From: Desulfovibrio sp. UBA2564
GTDB lineage: Bacteria; Desulfobacterota; Desulfovibrionia; Desulfovibrionales; Desulfovibrionaceae
Assembly (NCBI GenBank): GCA_002340305.1
Contig: DDLU01000084.1
Span: 1-16,078, forward strand
Length of the DNA stretch: 16,078 nt
Direction of reading: 5' to 3'
The notes beneath the pieces are model-generated. The model did not search any database. It had not been told where the DNA came from and saw only the letters and a list, made by a program, of their open reading frames with translations. Shown here one piece after another: positions 1 to 7,117 of the stretch. A program made the position numbers and the translations under genes. Position 1 is the stretch's first letter. Each line of letters begins with the position of its first letter.

Positions 1-1551
1 AGACTTGGCCTGCCTGAGGGAGCAAAATTGCTCAACCATTGTCACGGAAAGATCGTCGGCCGTACCGCTCTGGCCCGCCGTTTTTACAATCGTTTGAACG
101 GTCCGGATCAGCGCAAGGTGCTCGGAGATTTAAGGGAAGCAATCTCCGATATGCAGGAGCGTCCGCTCATCAAGGCCGAGGCCGTTGTAGGTCTGGATCA
201 GGACCTGATGATCAAAGCCACCATCCTCGGCGGTGAAGACGATGCTGCTAATATTTTTAACTGGCTGGTCAACTTTACCCCTTTTGACGAACTCGCAGAA
301 GAGTACGCCAGAAGTGCGAAGCTGCCCATTCAGGACATCATCATTATAGGTGATAATCTCTGGCGCAACGATGATACTTTTTACCATAACCAAGGCAACC
401 CGCAGTTGGCTCTCGTAGATGAAGAATGCAACGTTATCTACAATTTCGGCATGCGTTACTTTGGTGAGCGCAAAAAGGGAACTTTAACTCTCGCTTGGAC
501 TTCCGGTATCCGTGTCGGCATGGCTGCATGTCACGGTGGTATCAAGGAAATTGATTTTGCTGATTGCCCTGATGCAGAGATGAAAAAGCTGGGTAAAAAA
601 TCCATCGCTTTTTTCGGTCTCTCCGGTACCGGGAAATCCTCCCATACCAATTCTCATGACAACGGTGGAACCCTTCCTAAAGGATTTGCCAAGAAAGTAC
701 TGCACGATGATGCTTTTCAGATAGACATTGAAAACCGCGTTTGCCGCGCTTGGGAACCGACCCTTTTTGATAAGACCGACTCCCGTCCTTTGGGCAACCC
801 TGATTGGAAATACATGATTTCCGTGATGAACCACGCTATGCTCGAAATCGACGGGAAGGTTATGCCTCTGGGGCAGGACATCCGTAACCCCAACGGACGT
901 GCGTTGATCGATCGTGATGTTATCGGTGAACACGTTAACCGTTGTACCTTCCCGGATTCCCTTTGCTGGCTCATGAAAGATACCTGCCTGCCTCCGATCA
1001 TCCGTTTTACCGACACCTACCTTGCAGTAGCAATGGGTGCGGCACTGATGACCAAGCGTAACCTCGCGGAAAACGTTTCCGAGGAAGAGCTTAAGAAACT
1101 GGTATTTATTCCTTACGCCAACCCCTTCCGTGTTTACGAACTCTGGAAAGATGTTGAAGCTTTCGCTCATGTCTTTGATAGCGGTGCGCATGGTTACAGC
1201 TTCAACTCCGTTGGTTTCTGGCGCACTTCCGATACCGACCTCAATCCTATTCCTTTGCAAACTTCATTAACCCTGCAGACTATGATTTTGACTGATCAGC
1301 TGGAATGGGAAAATTGGGAACTTCTGCCCGGTGCACAGATTCCCACGCGTAACTGCATGGGAAAAGTAATGCCCGGTTTCTATGATACTTACAATCCGGC
1401 TAACGTGGAACATCGTGCCGAGTACTTCCAGACTCTCAAGGACCGCTTTGCACAGCGCAGACATTTCCTTGAGCAAACCGAAGATCTCAACTGCAAGCCT
1501 GAACTTCTCGCCAAGCTGACTAACGCTTTGCACATTAAAGGTTGGTTCTAG
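1..1551 (+). CDS. pckA: Phosphoenolpyruvate carboxykinase (ATP-type), 5' end outside window
   Basis: Converts oxaloacetate and ATP to phosphoenolpyruvate and CO2 in the cytoplasm, a gluconeogenic or anaplerotic step. The frame is open from base 1, so the TTG at 28 is not a convincing start and the gene is cut by the left edge; 516 codons are visible, against about 525-545 for the family. The phosphate-binding loop GLSGTGKSS lies at 616-642 and matches the ATP-PEPCK kinase-1a motif (usually GLSGTGKTT). The acidic metal-binding motif follows as VLHDDAFQID (around 700-729). The rest is divergent from the E. coli type, so the assignment rests mainly on these motifs and on length. It is followed by a strong terminator, so it ends its transcription unit. 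Another P-loop kinase is unlikely, because the whole chain has PEPCK size and motif spacing. Confidence 0.78.
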   Translation, partial: RLGLPEGAKLLNHCHGKIVGRTALARRFYNRLNGPDQRKVLGDLREAISDMQERPLIKAEAVVGLDQDLMIKATILGGEDDAANIFNWLVNFTPFDELAEEYARSAKLPIQDIIIIGDNLWRNDDTFYHNQGNPQLALVDEECNVIYNFGMRYFGERKKGTLTLAWTSGIRVGMAACHGGIKEIDFADCPDAEMKKLGKKSIAFFGLSGTGKSSHTNSHDNGGTLPKGFAKKVLHDDAFQIDIENRVCRAWEPTLFDKTDSRPLGNPDWKYMISVMNHAMLEIDGKVMPLGQDIRNPNGRALIDRDVIGEHVNRCTFPDSLCWLMKDTCLPPIIRFTDTYLAVAMGAALMTKRNLAENVSEEELKKLVFIPYANPFRVYELWKDVEAFAHVFDSGAHGYSFNSVGFWRTSDTDLNPIPLQTSLTLQTMILTDQLEWENWELLPGAQIPTRNCMGKVMPGFYDTYNPANVEHRAEYFQTLKDRFAQRRHFLEQTEDLNCKPELLAKLTNALHIKGWF

Positions 1552-1581
1552 TTTTTATAGATTCGCTATCGCAGAATATTC

Positions 1582-1618
1582 AAAACGCCCCGCAAACATT
1601 GTTTGCGGGGCGTTTTTT
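1582..1618 (+). terminator. Rho-independent terminator after pckA
   Basis: A perfect 13-bp stem, ACGCCCCGCAAAC (1585-1597) with GTTTGCGGGGCGT (1601-1613), has a 3-nt loop and runs into six T (1613-1618). It starts 31 bp after the pckA stop. Flanking A and T runs would also let it work weakly in the other direction. Confidence 0.93.
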
Positions 1619-1681
1619 CATTTGTAAATACTATTAATTGAGTCTGTATGCATAAAAAACTTCCTATGTTGAGAGTGGTGC

Positions 1682-1710
1682 TTGACCGTGAATTCCATCT
1701 TGGTTAGCAT
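1682..1710 (+). promoter_or_regulatory. Candidate sigma-70 promoter of the solute-binding protein gene
   Basis: TTGACC (1682-1687, 5 of 6 to consensus) is separated by 17 bp from TAGCAT (1705-1710, 4 of 6). The start of transcription would fall near 1717, leaving a short leader before the ATG at 1750. It lies after the pckA terminator, where a promoter is needed. This is pattern matching only. Confidence 0.42.
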
Positions 1711-1749
1711 CTTATTGGTGTAATAGTCTTGTTTGTTTTTGGGGGGTAG

Positions 1750-2490
1750 ATGCATAGAGTTATTATAGTGTTGCTATTAACGGTATGCTTTTGGGCAGAG
1801 GCGGCCTTAAGTGCTGAACTTGAAGTCATTACAGAAAATCATCCTCCTTTTAGTTATGTGGAAAATAGAGCTGTTTCGGGGTTTGCAACGGAGATAGTTT
1901 TGGAAATGATGGAATTATCGGGCCTTCCATTACATCGAAATGAAATACAGCTCTGGCCATGGTTAAGAGGATTTAATGCCCTTAAGAATAGAGATAATAT
2001 TTTACTTTACACCGTTGCCCGAACACTGGAACGGGAAGATCAATTTCAATGGGTAGGGCCGATCTATAGAGTCAAGCAATGCATTTTGGCTTTGGCCGAT
2101 AGTGAGCTGGAAAATTTTGACCCGAATGATTTTACAAAGCTGAGAATTGGAACCCTGAGAGGAGGAGCGTCGGAAAAAATACTTTTTAGTTCAGGAATCC
2201 CTCTTGGTCGAATTGAGAGGGTTCATGATCCTGAATTGAATATAAAGAAGATGTTGAAAGGGCGCTTGGATGCCATTGCCTTTGATGAACTTGCTGTGCG
2301 CTATATGCTTTTGTCTCTGGGCCATGATCCGCAAGAGATTAAAATATTACGCCAGTACAGCTCTGTTGATTATTACATAGCGTTAAGCAATAAGGTAGAC
2401 TCTCACGTAGTAGAGCGATTACAGGCTTCATTGGACTATTTAAAAGCAAGTGGCAGGGTTGATAAAATTATAGAAAATTATATGAACTAG
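1750..2490 (+). CDS. Periplasmic solute-binding protein, family 3 (amino-acid-binding type)
   Basis: Predicted secreted substrate-binding protein of the SBP_bac_3 fold, 246 residues. The start is set by a GGGGGG ribosome-binding stretch at 1741-1746. Residues 1-22 form a signal peptide: a positive start, a hydrophobic core VIIVLLLTVCFW, and an Ala-x-Ala-like cleavage region before ELEVITE. The mature start (ITENHPPFSYVEN, then GFATEIVLEMM) fits the first beta strand and helix of the family. No permease, ATPase or sensor kinase gene lies beside it, so it is an orphan; Desulfovibrio genomes carry many such proteins of unknown ligand. It could feed a distant ABC transporter or serve a sensor. 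The ligand cannot be read from the sequence. It is convergent with sdaA, with 37 bp between the stops. Confidence 0.8.
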   Translation: MHRVIIVLLLTVCFWAEAALSAELEVITENHPPFSYVENRAVSGFATEIVLEMMELSGLPLHRNEIQLWPWLRGFNALKNRDNILLYTVARTLEREDQFQWVGPIYRVKQCILALADSELENFDPNDFTKLRIGTLRGGASEKILFSSGIPLGRIERVHDPELNIKKMLKGRLDAIAFDELAVRYMLLSLGHDPQEIKILRQYSSVDYYIALSNKVDSHVVERLQASLDYLKASGRVDKIIENYMN

Positions 2491-2527
2491 GCGGAGGGCT
2501 TGAAGTATCCCTCCTCCCTGTCTTTAT

Positions 2528-3877
2528 CTAACAATTAGGCACAGACACAGCCAGTCCGCCCAAAGAAGTCTCTTTATATTTGCTGTTCATATCTTTCCCT
2601 GTTTCCGCCATTGCCTTAACTACTTCGTCGAAACTGACCTTATGGAATTTTTCATTTTCTACAGAAGCAATTAAATAGGCGTTATAGGCTCGAACTACGC
2701 CCATGGTGTTGCGCTCAATACAGGGTATTTGGACATAGCCGCCAACTGGATCACAAGTCAGGCCGAGGTGATGTTCGAGAGCTGATTCAGCTGCATTTTC
2801 AGTGCGCCAGAAACGGTGCCCGTTAGCGTAGGTAATCAGTCCAGCTGCCATTGCCGAGGCGACCCCGACCTCACCCTGACAACCAACTTCGGCCCCGGCA
2901 ATGCTGGCGTTGTGTTTGGCAATAAATCCTAAAGCAGCTGCAACCAGCATCCCCTCGCGTACTTTTTCACGGCTGATTCCCAAGTCTTCTTCAAGTGCAT
3001 ATACTGCGGCAGGGATGACCCCGGCGGACCCGGAGGTCGGGGCGGTGACAACGATGCGTCCGGCACCGTTCTCTTCTGAGGCAGCAAATCCATATGCATT
3101 CAGACGAAGCAGAAATTTATCGGCAGCATTAGGGCCGGAGCTGTTTTCAAAAAGACGCTTAGCCTTGCGGCGCAATCCGATCGGTCCGGGTAATGTGCCT
3201 CCTATGCTAAGCCCATTACGCACTGCCTGTTTCATGGCATCAAGGATCGAATCTAATCTTTCAAAAACTTCCTCTTCGGAAATTCCGCTGATGGCTGTTT
3301 CGTTGGCAAGAATTGCTTGGTGCATGCGCAATCCTTCGTCAGTCAGGATGTTTTTAAGTTCATCCATGTTGGAATATTTATGAGGTGGAACACGGGGAAT
3401 TTCCTCCCGTTGCCCTTTCCATTTAATGAATCCGCCGCCGATGGAGTAATATTCTTGCTCAAAAAGAACGTCCTCACCTTTACGCAAGCGCAGGAGCAGG
3501 GTGTTTGCATATGGGAAATCATTTTCCACTTCAGCAAAGCCAACGTCTTTGACGCTCAAGGGAAGTGAAATATCACCGCTATTAAATTGATGTGTCGAAC
3601 CGTCGGCAAGAGAATCGAGAAAAGTACACTCAACATTGTCAGGATGGAAGCCCAATAACCCCGCAACCACTGCCCGGTCTGTACCATGTCCTTTTCCTGT
3701 TGCACTAAGACTGCCGTAAAGTCTGATTTCGATATTATCCGGTTTGGTATCAAGTGAAAGGTCTGCCACGGTCTGATGAAAATTGTATCCGGCTTTCATG
3801 GGGCCGATAGTGTGGGAACTGGAAGGGCCGGGGCCGATTTTGAATAGTTCAAAAACAGAAGTGGTAATGGCGGTCAT
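2528..3877 (-). CDS. sdaA: L-serine ammonia-lyase (L-serine dehydratase), iron-sulfur, single chain
   Basis: Deaminates L-serine to pyruvate and ammonia using a [4Fe-4S] cluster. The start is placed at the ATG at 3877 because an AAGGAGGAGCT ribosome-binding site sits just before it and the protein then begins like the family (TSVFELFKIGPGPSSSHTIGPMKAG); the longer frame to 3925 adds 16 unrelated residues. The 449 residues match the one-chain enterobacterial form (about 455). The N-terminal half is the beta domain. The C-terminal half is the alpha domain with APTSGSAGVIPA and the cluster cysteines in GAEVGCQGEVG, LTCDPVGG and IPCIERNTMG. The protein ends in VPNC; in studied relatives the C-terminal cysteine reaches into the active site (tail-in-mouth) and ligates the cluster. 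It probably channels serine into pyruvate for respiration on sulfate. Confidence 0.95.
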   Translation of the reverse strand: MTAITTSVFELFKIGPGPSSSHTIGPMKAGYNFHQTVADLSLDTKPDNIEIRLYGSLSATGKGHGTDRAVVAGLLGFHPDNVECTFLDSLADGSTHQFNSGDISLPLSVKDVGFAEVENDFPYANTLLLRLRKGEDVLFEQEYYSIGGGFIKWKGQREEIPRVPPHKYSNMDELKNILTDEGLRMHQAILANETAISGISEEEVFERLDSILDAMKQAVRNGLSIGGTLPGPIGLRRKAKRLFENSSGPNAADKFLLRLNAYGFAASEENGAGRIVVTAPTSGSAGVIPAAVYALEEDLGISREKVREGMLVAAALGFIAKHNASIAGAEVGCQGEVGVASAMAAGLITYANGHRFWRTENAAESALEHHLGLTCDPVGGYVQIPCIERNTMGVVRAYNAYLIASVENEKFHKVSFDEVVKAMAETGKDMNSKYKETSLGGLAVSVPNC

Positions 3878-3915
3878 AGCTCCTCCTTGACCGTGGGATG
3901 TGTTTATGGAACTTG

Positions 3916-3944
3916 TTTTTAGCACAATGCGTTAAGCCTAACAA
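3916..3944 (-). promoter_or_regulatory. Candidate promoter of sdaA
   Basis: On the minus strand TTGTTA (3944-3939) is separated by 17 bp from TAAAAA (3921-3916), each 4 of 6 to the sigma-70 consensus. It lies in the 95-bp divergent gap between sdaA and the DUF523 gene, about 40 bp before the sdaA start. No clear promoter for the DUF523 gene could be matched in the same gap. Confidence 0.3.
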
Positions 3945-3972
3945 TTAGATCTGTCTTTTAGAGGTTAAGAAT

Positions 3973-4377
3973 ATGTATATAGTAAGTGGATGTCTGGCAG
4001 GGCTTTGCTGCCGTTATGATGGCGGTGACAATGCAGATGAGAAAGTAGTGAGGCTGGTAGCAGAAGGTAGGGCTGTCCCGGTTTGTCCTGAGCAGTTGGG
4101 CGGGTTGACCACTCCGCGTCCCCCCTGCGAAATCGTAGGGGGAAAAGTTGTCAGTGATGAGGGGACTGATGTGACTGGGAATTTCAGACGCGGAGCAGAA
4201 GAAGCACTCAAATTGGCAAAACTTGTCGGAAGCAAAAAAGCAATTTTAAAAGCGCGCTCACCGTCATGTGGTATAGGAAAAATTTATGATGGAAGGTTCA
4301 GTAAGAATCTGATTGACGGAGACGGCCTGTTCGCCGCCATGCTTAGAGAAGAAGGTTTCGAGCTGCAAACTGAATAA
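3973..4377 (+). CDS. DUF523 family protein (YbbK-like), cysteine-rich
   Basis: Small cytoplasmic protein of 134 residues, the normal size for stand-alone DUF523 proteins; no biochemical function is established. The family hallmarks are visible: VSGCLAGLCCRYDGG at the start (Cys7, 12, 13), VPVCPEQLGGL, RPPCEIVGG and KARSPSCG in the second half, which suggests binding of a metal or an iron-sulfur cluster. The ATG at 3973 has a GAGGT ribosome-binding site at 3961-3965, and upstream in-frame sequence is not protein-like. It is divergent from sdaA; a shared control region is possible but no operator is obvious. It is followed by the stem-loop element at 4381-4449. Confidence 0.88.
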   Translation: MYIVSGCLAGLCCRYDGGDNADEKVVRLVAEGRAVPVCPEQLGGLTTPRPPCEIVGGKVVSDEGTDVTGNFRRGAEEALKLAKLVGSKKAILKARSPSCGIGKIYDGRFSKNLIDGDGLFAAMLREEGFELQTE

Positions 4378-4380
4378 AAG

Positions 4381-4449
4381 GCCTCCGGCGGCTGGGGAAG
4401 GGAAAACTTTTGCAAAAGTTTCTCCGGCCCCCGGAGGGCCGCCGGCGGC
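4381..4449. repeat. GC-rich composite stem-loop element between convergent genes
   Basis: An outer stem pairs GCCTCCGGCGGC (4381-4392) with GCCGCCGGCGGC (4438-4449), 11 of 12 bases. Inside lies the perfect palindrome AAACTTTTGCAAAAGTTT (4404-4421), flanked by GGG and TCTCC that extend the pairing imperfectly, and a small CCGG...CCGG hairpin at 4425-4434. It occupies almost the whole gap between two convergent genes, so it may act as a two-way terminator or mRNA 3'-end stabiliser. The form resembles dispersed intergenic elements of Desulfovibrio genomes; that is recollection, not a search. Confidence 0.6.
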
Positions 4450-4463
4450 AGATTCAACTATTC

Positions 4464-4733
4464 TTAATGAGTAATCTTATTTTCTTTAATAAGCTGCTGA
4501 GCCACGCTGAGGTCATAGAGGGCCAGCGGGTTACGGTCGGAACCGCGTTTTTTGTATTCTTCAGCTGCTTCCATGATCACATCATAGGGAAGCCATTCGT
4601 GCTGGTCCCAGATGGTGGGATTGTCGTTGGACCAGAGTCTGAACTCAATTGCTCCTTCGTTTTCCCGCACATACATTTTGGTATCGCGAGTCTGGAGGGA
4701 AGGGTAGTAATAAAGTCCGCGTTCGTCTCTCAT
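4464..4733 (-). CDS. Small protein of unknown function (89 aa), coupled to the cysteine-cluster gene
   Basis: I do not recognise a family. The 89-residue product is soluble, rich in charged and aromatic residues (RGLYYYPSLQTRDTKMYVREN, then IEFRLWSNDNPTIWDQHEWLPYDVI), with a helical C-terminal half and no signal peptide, membrane segment or cysteine. The reading frame is supported by an AAGGA ribosome-binding site (4747-4743) that overlaps the TAA stop of the upstream gene (4746-4748), so its translation is probably coupled to that gene. It ends 15 bp from the stem-loop element. It is likely a lineage-specific partner of the cysteine-cluster protein or a free-standing conserved hypothetical. 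Confidence 0.72.
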   Translation of the reverse strand: MRDERGLYYYPSLQTRDTKMYVRENEGAIEFRLWSNDNPTIWDQHEWLPYDVIMEAAEEYKKRGSDRNPLALYDLSVAQQLIKENKITH

Positions 4734-4745
4734 TATAATAGTTCC

Positions 4746-5402
4746 TTAAAGTTTACGTAGTGAAAAGGATTTTCCGCTGGGTGTAGCGATGATGCCGTAA
4801 CCCTTTATAATGATAGTCATGGGACGGCCGAAGAAGAAGTCCATGGATTCTTCAGGAAGTCCGGCTTTTTCCATAACCAGTTCGCGTACTGAAGCATCAA
4901 AAACCAGCATTTCACGCAGGTCTGCTTGAATGGATTCGCTTTCATCCCAATTTTCAATGGCCTTAGCTGCAAGTTCGGACATTTTTGTGGGATCACATTT
5001 TTTGTCGTGCTCAGCAATGAGTTCGAGAACAGGATGACCATCAGGGAGAACATCTTTTCTGGTAATGCGATCCTTATCGTATATTTCCATCAAAGGTTCC
5101 GGGGCTTCACAAAAAAGTTTCTGACATTCAAGAGGACGGTTCTTGTAAATACGACAGACGTTTGATGCCTGCGCGAGAAATTTACAGATCCACTCACCGC
5201 CGGAACCTTTGATTTTGAGAATTTCATCCTCAAGGGGGACAACTGCTCCGACGGGCTGGTCATAAGCCAGTTCGCCTTTGCGCAGGGTCACAATATCAGT
5301 GAGGTCAATGCCATTTGCCTCTCTAAGGAGAGGCAGATCCTGAGTGTGGAGGGCGGGGCCGCCTTTACGGCAGCAAGTTCCGCATTGTTTGCAATCATTC
5401 AT
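4746..5402 (-). CDS. YkgJ-type CxxCxxCC cysteine-cluster protein
   Basis: Cytoplasmic protein of 218 residues in the family formerly called zinc- or iron-chelating UPF0153. Cys4, Cys7, Cys10 and Cys11 form the hallmark CxxCxxCC right at the N-terminus. A second group follows: Cys73 (GEWICKF), Cys83 (NVCRIYKNRPLEC), Cys93 and Cys98. The two groups would together bind one metal site or cluster; the family's biochemical role is not settled. The C-terminal 120 residues are helical and unassigned. The ATG lies at 5402 with no good ribosome-binding site, but starting later would lose the first cysteines. It is first in a two-gene unit and divergent from dsrA across 386 bp, so it may share that control region. 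A role in iron or cluster handling for the sulfite reductase is only a guess from position. Confidence 0.85.
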   Translation of the reverse strand: MNDCKQCGTCCRKGGPALHTQDLPLLREANGIDLTDIVTLRKGELAYDQPVGAVVPLEDEILKIKGSGGEWICKFLAQASNVCRIYKNRPLECQKLFCEAPEPLMEIYDKDRITRKDVLPDGHPVLELIAEHDKKCDPTKMSELAAKAIENWDESESIQADLREMLVFDASVRELVMEKAGLPEESMDFFFGRPMTIIIKGYGIIATPSGKSFSLRKL

Positions 5403-5563
5403 ATTTTGAGAATCACTTTTTCAAGTTTATGTTGCTGGTTATCAAATTTTTTTGTAGGAAATATCTGCTACTGACGCACCTTGTGTTCGCGATGAGTAAA
5501 TACGCTGAATCCGGCTTGCTTGGCAAGTCCGAGTTTATCAATTCTGATAATTTCAATCATGTA

Positions 5564-5597
5564 TTGACAACTTGCGTGGGCGGCGTGTTAGGTAATT
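5564..5597 (+). promoter_or_regulatory. Candidate upstream promoter of dsrAB
   Basis: A perfect -35 box TTGACA is at 5564-5569. No good -10 box lies at the usual distance; the closest are TGTTAG (5586-5591, spacing 16) and the AT-rich GGTAATTAT (5591-5599), so an activator may be needed. If used, it gives a leader of about 190 nt that contains the repeats and hairpins described below. Confidence 0.3.
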
Positions 5598-5603
5598 ATC
5601 CAG

Positions 5604-5630
5604 CACAATAGGTTGTGTTTTATTTCACTT
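5604..5630. promoter_or_regulatory. Operator-like overlapping repeats upstream of dsrA (Rex- or HcpR-like)
   Basis: Two dyads share one half-site. CACAA (5604-5608) and TTGTG (5613-5617) form a perfect inverted repeat with a 4-bp gap. The same TTGTG and TTCAC (5624-5628) fit an 18-bp TTGTGAA-N4-TTCACAA box at 10 of 14 fixed positions. This pattern is close to the sites of the NADH-sensing repressor Rex and of the CRP/FNR-type regulator HcpR, both tied to sulfate-reduction genes in Desulfovibrio. Which, if either, binds cannot be told from the sequence. Confidence 0.4.
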
Positions 5631-5646
5631 AAGGGTATCTTTCCCT

Positions 5647-5736
5647 CCCCTTGCATCGTAAAGATGACATGGGGTCTCGCACTAAGAGAGGAAAGCAACC
5701 GGGGTAGGTCGGGTAACCGATTGACGTACCGGATGC
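5647..5736 (+). ncRNA. Possible structured 5' leader of dsrAB (unassigned)
   Basis: Hairpin 1: CCCC (5647-5650) pairs with GGGG (5671-5674) around an inner stem CATC (5654-5657) and GATG (5663-5666) with a 5-nt loop. Hairpin 2: GCAACCGG (5695-5702) pairs with CCGGATGC (5729-5736), one A-A mismatch; beyond an internal loop GGTCGG (5707-5712) pairs with CCGATT (5717-5722) and is capped by a GTAA tetraloop of GNRA type. The nested stems with a GNRA cap look designed, but no known riboswitch family fits. If the promoter at 5721 is the real one, this stretch is not transcribed. Confidence 0.35.
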
Positions 5737-5748
5737 CTAATTTGTATT
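5721..5748 (+). promoter_or_regulatory. Alternative proximal promoter of dsrAB
   Basis: TTGACG (5721-5726, 5 of 6) is followed after 16 bp by TGTATT (5743-5748, 4 of 6). It would start transcription near 5755 and leave a leader of about 35 nt. It competes with the upstream TTGACA at 5564; the two predict very different leaders. Confidence 0.3.
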
Positions 5749-5788
5749 GGTAGGTATATCTTATTAAACTTTATGGAGGTTTAAGGGA

Positions 5789-7102
5789 ATGGCGAAACAC
5801 AAAACTCCCTTGTTGGACGAGCTTGAAAGCGGGCCATGGCCTAGCTTCGTGTCCGACGTAAAACAAGAAGCCGAAGTTAGAGCAAAAAACGAGAAGGGCG
5901 TGGAATATCAGATTCCCGTCGAAGTTTGTGAAGACCTTCTCGGTGTTCTAGAGCTGTCTTACAATGATGGTGAAACTCACTGGAAACACGGCGGTATCGT
6001 TGGCGTTTTCGGTTACGGCGGCGGCGTTATCGGTCGTTACTGTGACCAGCCTGAAATGTTCCCCGGCGTAGCACACTTTCACACCGTTCGTGTTGCACAG
6101 CCCACCGCTAAATACTACACCACCGAGTTTCTGAACAAGATTATCGATATCTGGGATATGCGCGGTTCCGGTCTGACCAACATGCACGGTTCTACCGGTG
6201 ACATCGTCTTCCTTGGTACCACCACTCCTCAGCTCGAAGAAGTTTTCTACGAACTGACCCATGATGCAGACGTTGACCTTGGTGGCTCCGGCTCCAACCT
6301 GCGTACTCCTGCAGCATGTCTCGGTATGTCTCGTTGTGAGTACGCTTGTTACGACGCACAGGCTCTCTGCTACGACATGACCATGGAATTCCAGGACGAA
6401 CTTCACCGTCCCGCTTTCCCTTACAAGTTCAAATTCAAATTTGATGCTTGCCCCAACAGCTGCGTATGTGCTCTCGCACGTTCCGACTTCTCTGTTGTAG
6501 GTATCTGGAAAGACGAAATCCGCATCGACCAGGAAGCTGTTGCAGCTTACGTTGGTGGCGAGTTCAAGCCTAACGCTGGTGCTCACTCCGGTCGTGACTG
6601 GGGTGCATTTGACATTCAGAAAGAAGTTGTTGACCTCTGCCCCGGTAAGTGCATCAAGTACGCTGACGGCAAACTGGAAATCAACGATAAAGAATGTATG
6701 CACTGCATGCACTGCATCAACACCATGCCTCGCGCACTGATGATCGGTAACGATCGCGGCGCATCCATCCTTTGTGGTGCTAAAGCTCCTATTCTTGACG
6801 GTCCTCAGCTCAGCTCCCTCCTCGTACCCTTCATCAAGGTTGAAGAGCCTTTTGATGAAATCAAGGAAGTTGTTGAAAACATTTGGGACTGGTGGATGGA
6901 AGAAGGTAAAAACCGTGAGCGTCTCGGTGAGACCATGCGTCGCATGGGCTTCCAGAAGCTTCTCGAAGTTACCGGAATCAAGGCTGATCCCAGACACGTT
7001 CAGGAACCCAGACACAACCCCTACATCTTCTGGAAAGCTGAAGATGTTGATGGTCCTTGGGAACGTGACGTTAACGAATACAGAAAAAGACACCAGAGAT
7101 AA
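5789..7102 (+). CDS. dsrA: Dissimilatory sulfite reductase, alpha subunit
   Basis: With DsrB it forms the cytoplasmic alpha2beta2 enzyme that reduces sulfite, delivering the sulfur as a DsrC-bound trisulfide, the last stage of sulfate respiration. The start has a GGAGG ribosome-binding site (5775-5779). The 437 residues equal the Desulfovibrio norm. All cluster ligands are present: Cys177 and Cys183 (CLGMSRC) with Cys221 and Cys225 (CPNSC) for the siroheme-linked [4Fe-4S] cluster, and Cys284, 303, 306 and 309 (CPGKC, CMHCMHC) in the inserted ferredoxin domain for the second cluster. These numbers match those known for D. vulgaris DsrA, where the alpha-subunit tetrapyrrole site is not the catalytic one. 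Codon use is strongly biased (CGT, GGT, GTT, CTC), as in highly expressed genes. A 15-bp gap leads to dsrB. Confidence 0.99.
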   Translation: MAKHKTPLLDELESGPWPSFVSDVKQEAEVRAKNEKGVEYQIPVEVCEDLLGVLELSYNDGETHWKHGGIVGVFGYGGGVIGRYCDQPEMFPGVAHFHTVRVAQPTAKYYTTEFLNKIIDIWDMRGSGLTNMHGSTGDIVFLGTTTPQLEEVFYELTHDADVDLGGSGSNLRTPAACLGMSRCEYACYDAQALCYDMTMEFQDELHRPAFPYKFKFKFDACPNSCVCALARSDFSVVGIWKDEIRIDQEAVAAYVGGEFKPNAGAHSGRDWGAFDIQKEVVDLCPGKCIKYADGKLEINDKECMHCMHCINTMPRALMIGNDRGASILCGAKAPILDGPQLSSLLVPFIKVEEPFDEIKEVVENIWDWWMEEGKNRERLGETMRRMGFQKLLEVTGIKADPRHVQEPRHNPYIFWKAEDVDGPWERDVNEYRKRHQR

Positions 7103-7117
7103 TACGGGAGGACAATC

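Noticed and set aside
484..1260. A 258-codon minus-strand frame inside pckA
   Set aside because: It lies wholly within a well-supported gene, is frame-shadow in composition and has no recognisable motif.
2493..2514. Hairpin GGAGGG/CCCTCC between the solute-binding protein gene and sdaA
   Set aside because: Only 6 bp with a 10-nt loop and no T-run on either strand; not enough to call a terminator.
3878..3925. Longer N-terminus for sdaA (start at 3925)
   Set aside because: The internal ATG at 3877 has a near-perfect ribosome-binding site and gives the family's normal beginning.
5429..5611. A 60-codon plus-strand frame in the dsrA upstream gap
   Set aside because: No ribosome-binding site, no family resemblance, and it covers the promoter and operator-like repeats.
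5691..5722. Resemblance to the 3' half of the c-di-GMP-I (GEMM) riboswitch (AAAGC followed by GGTAGGTCGGGTAACCG)
   Set aside because: The conserved 5' half (GGGCAAACC and ACGCAAAGC parts) is missing, and the bases pair with each other in a different hairpin.
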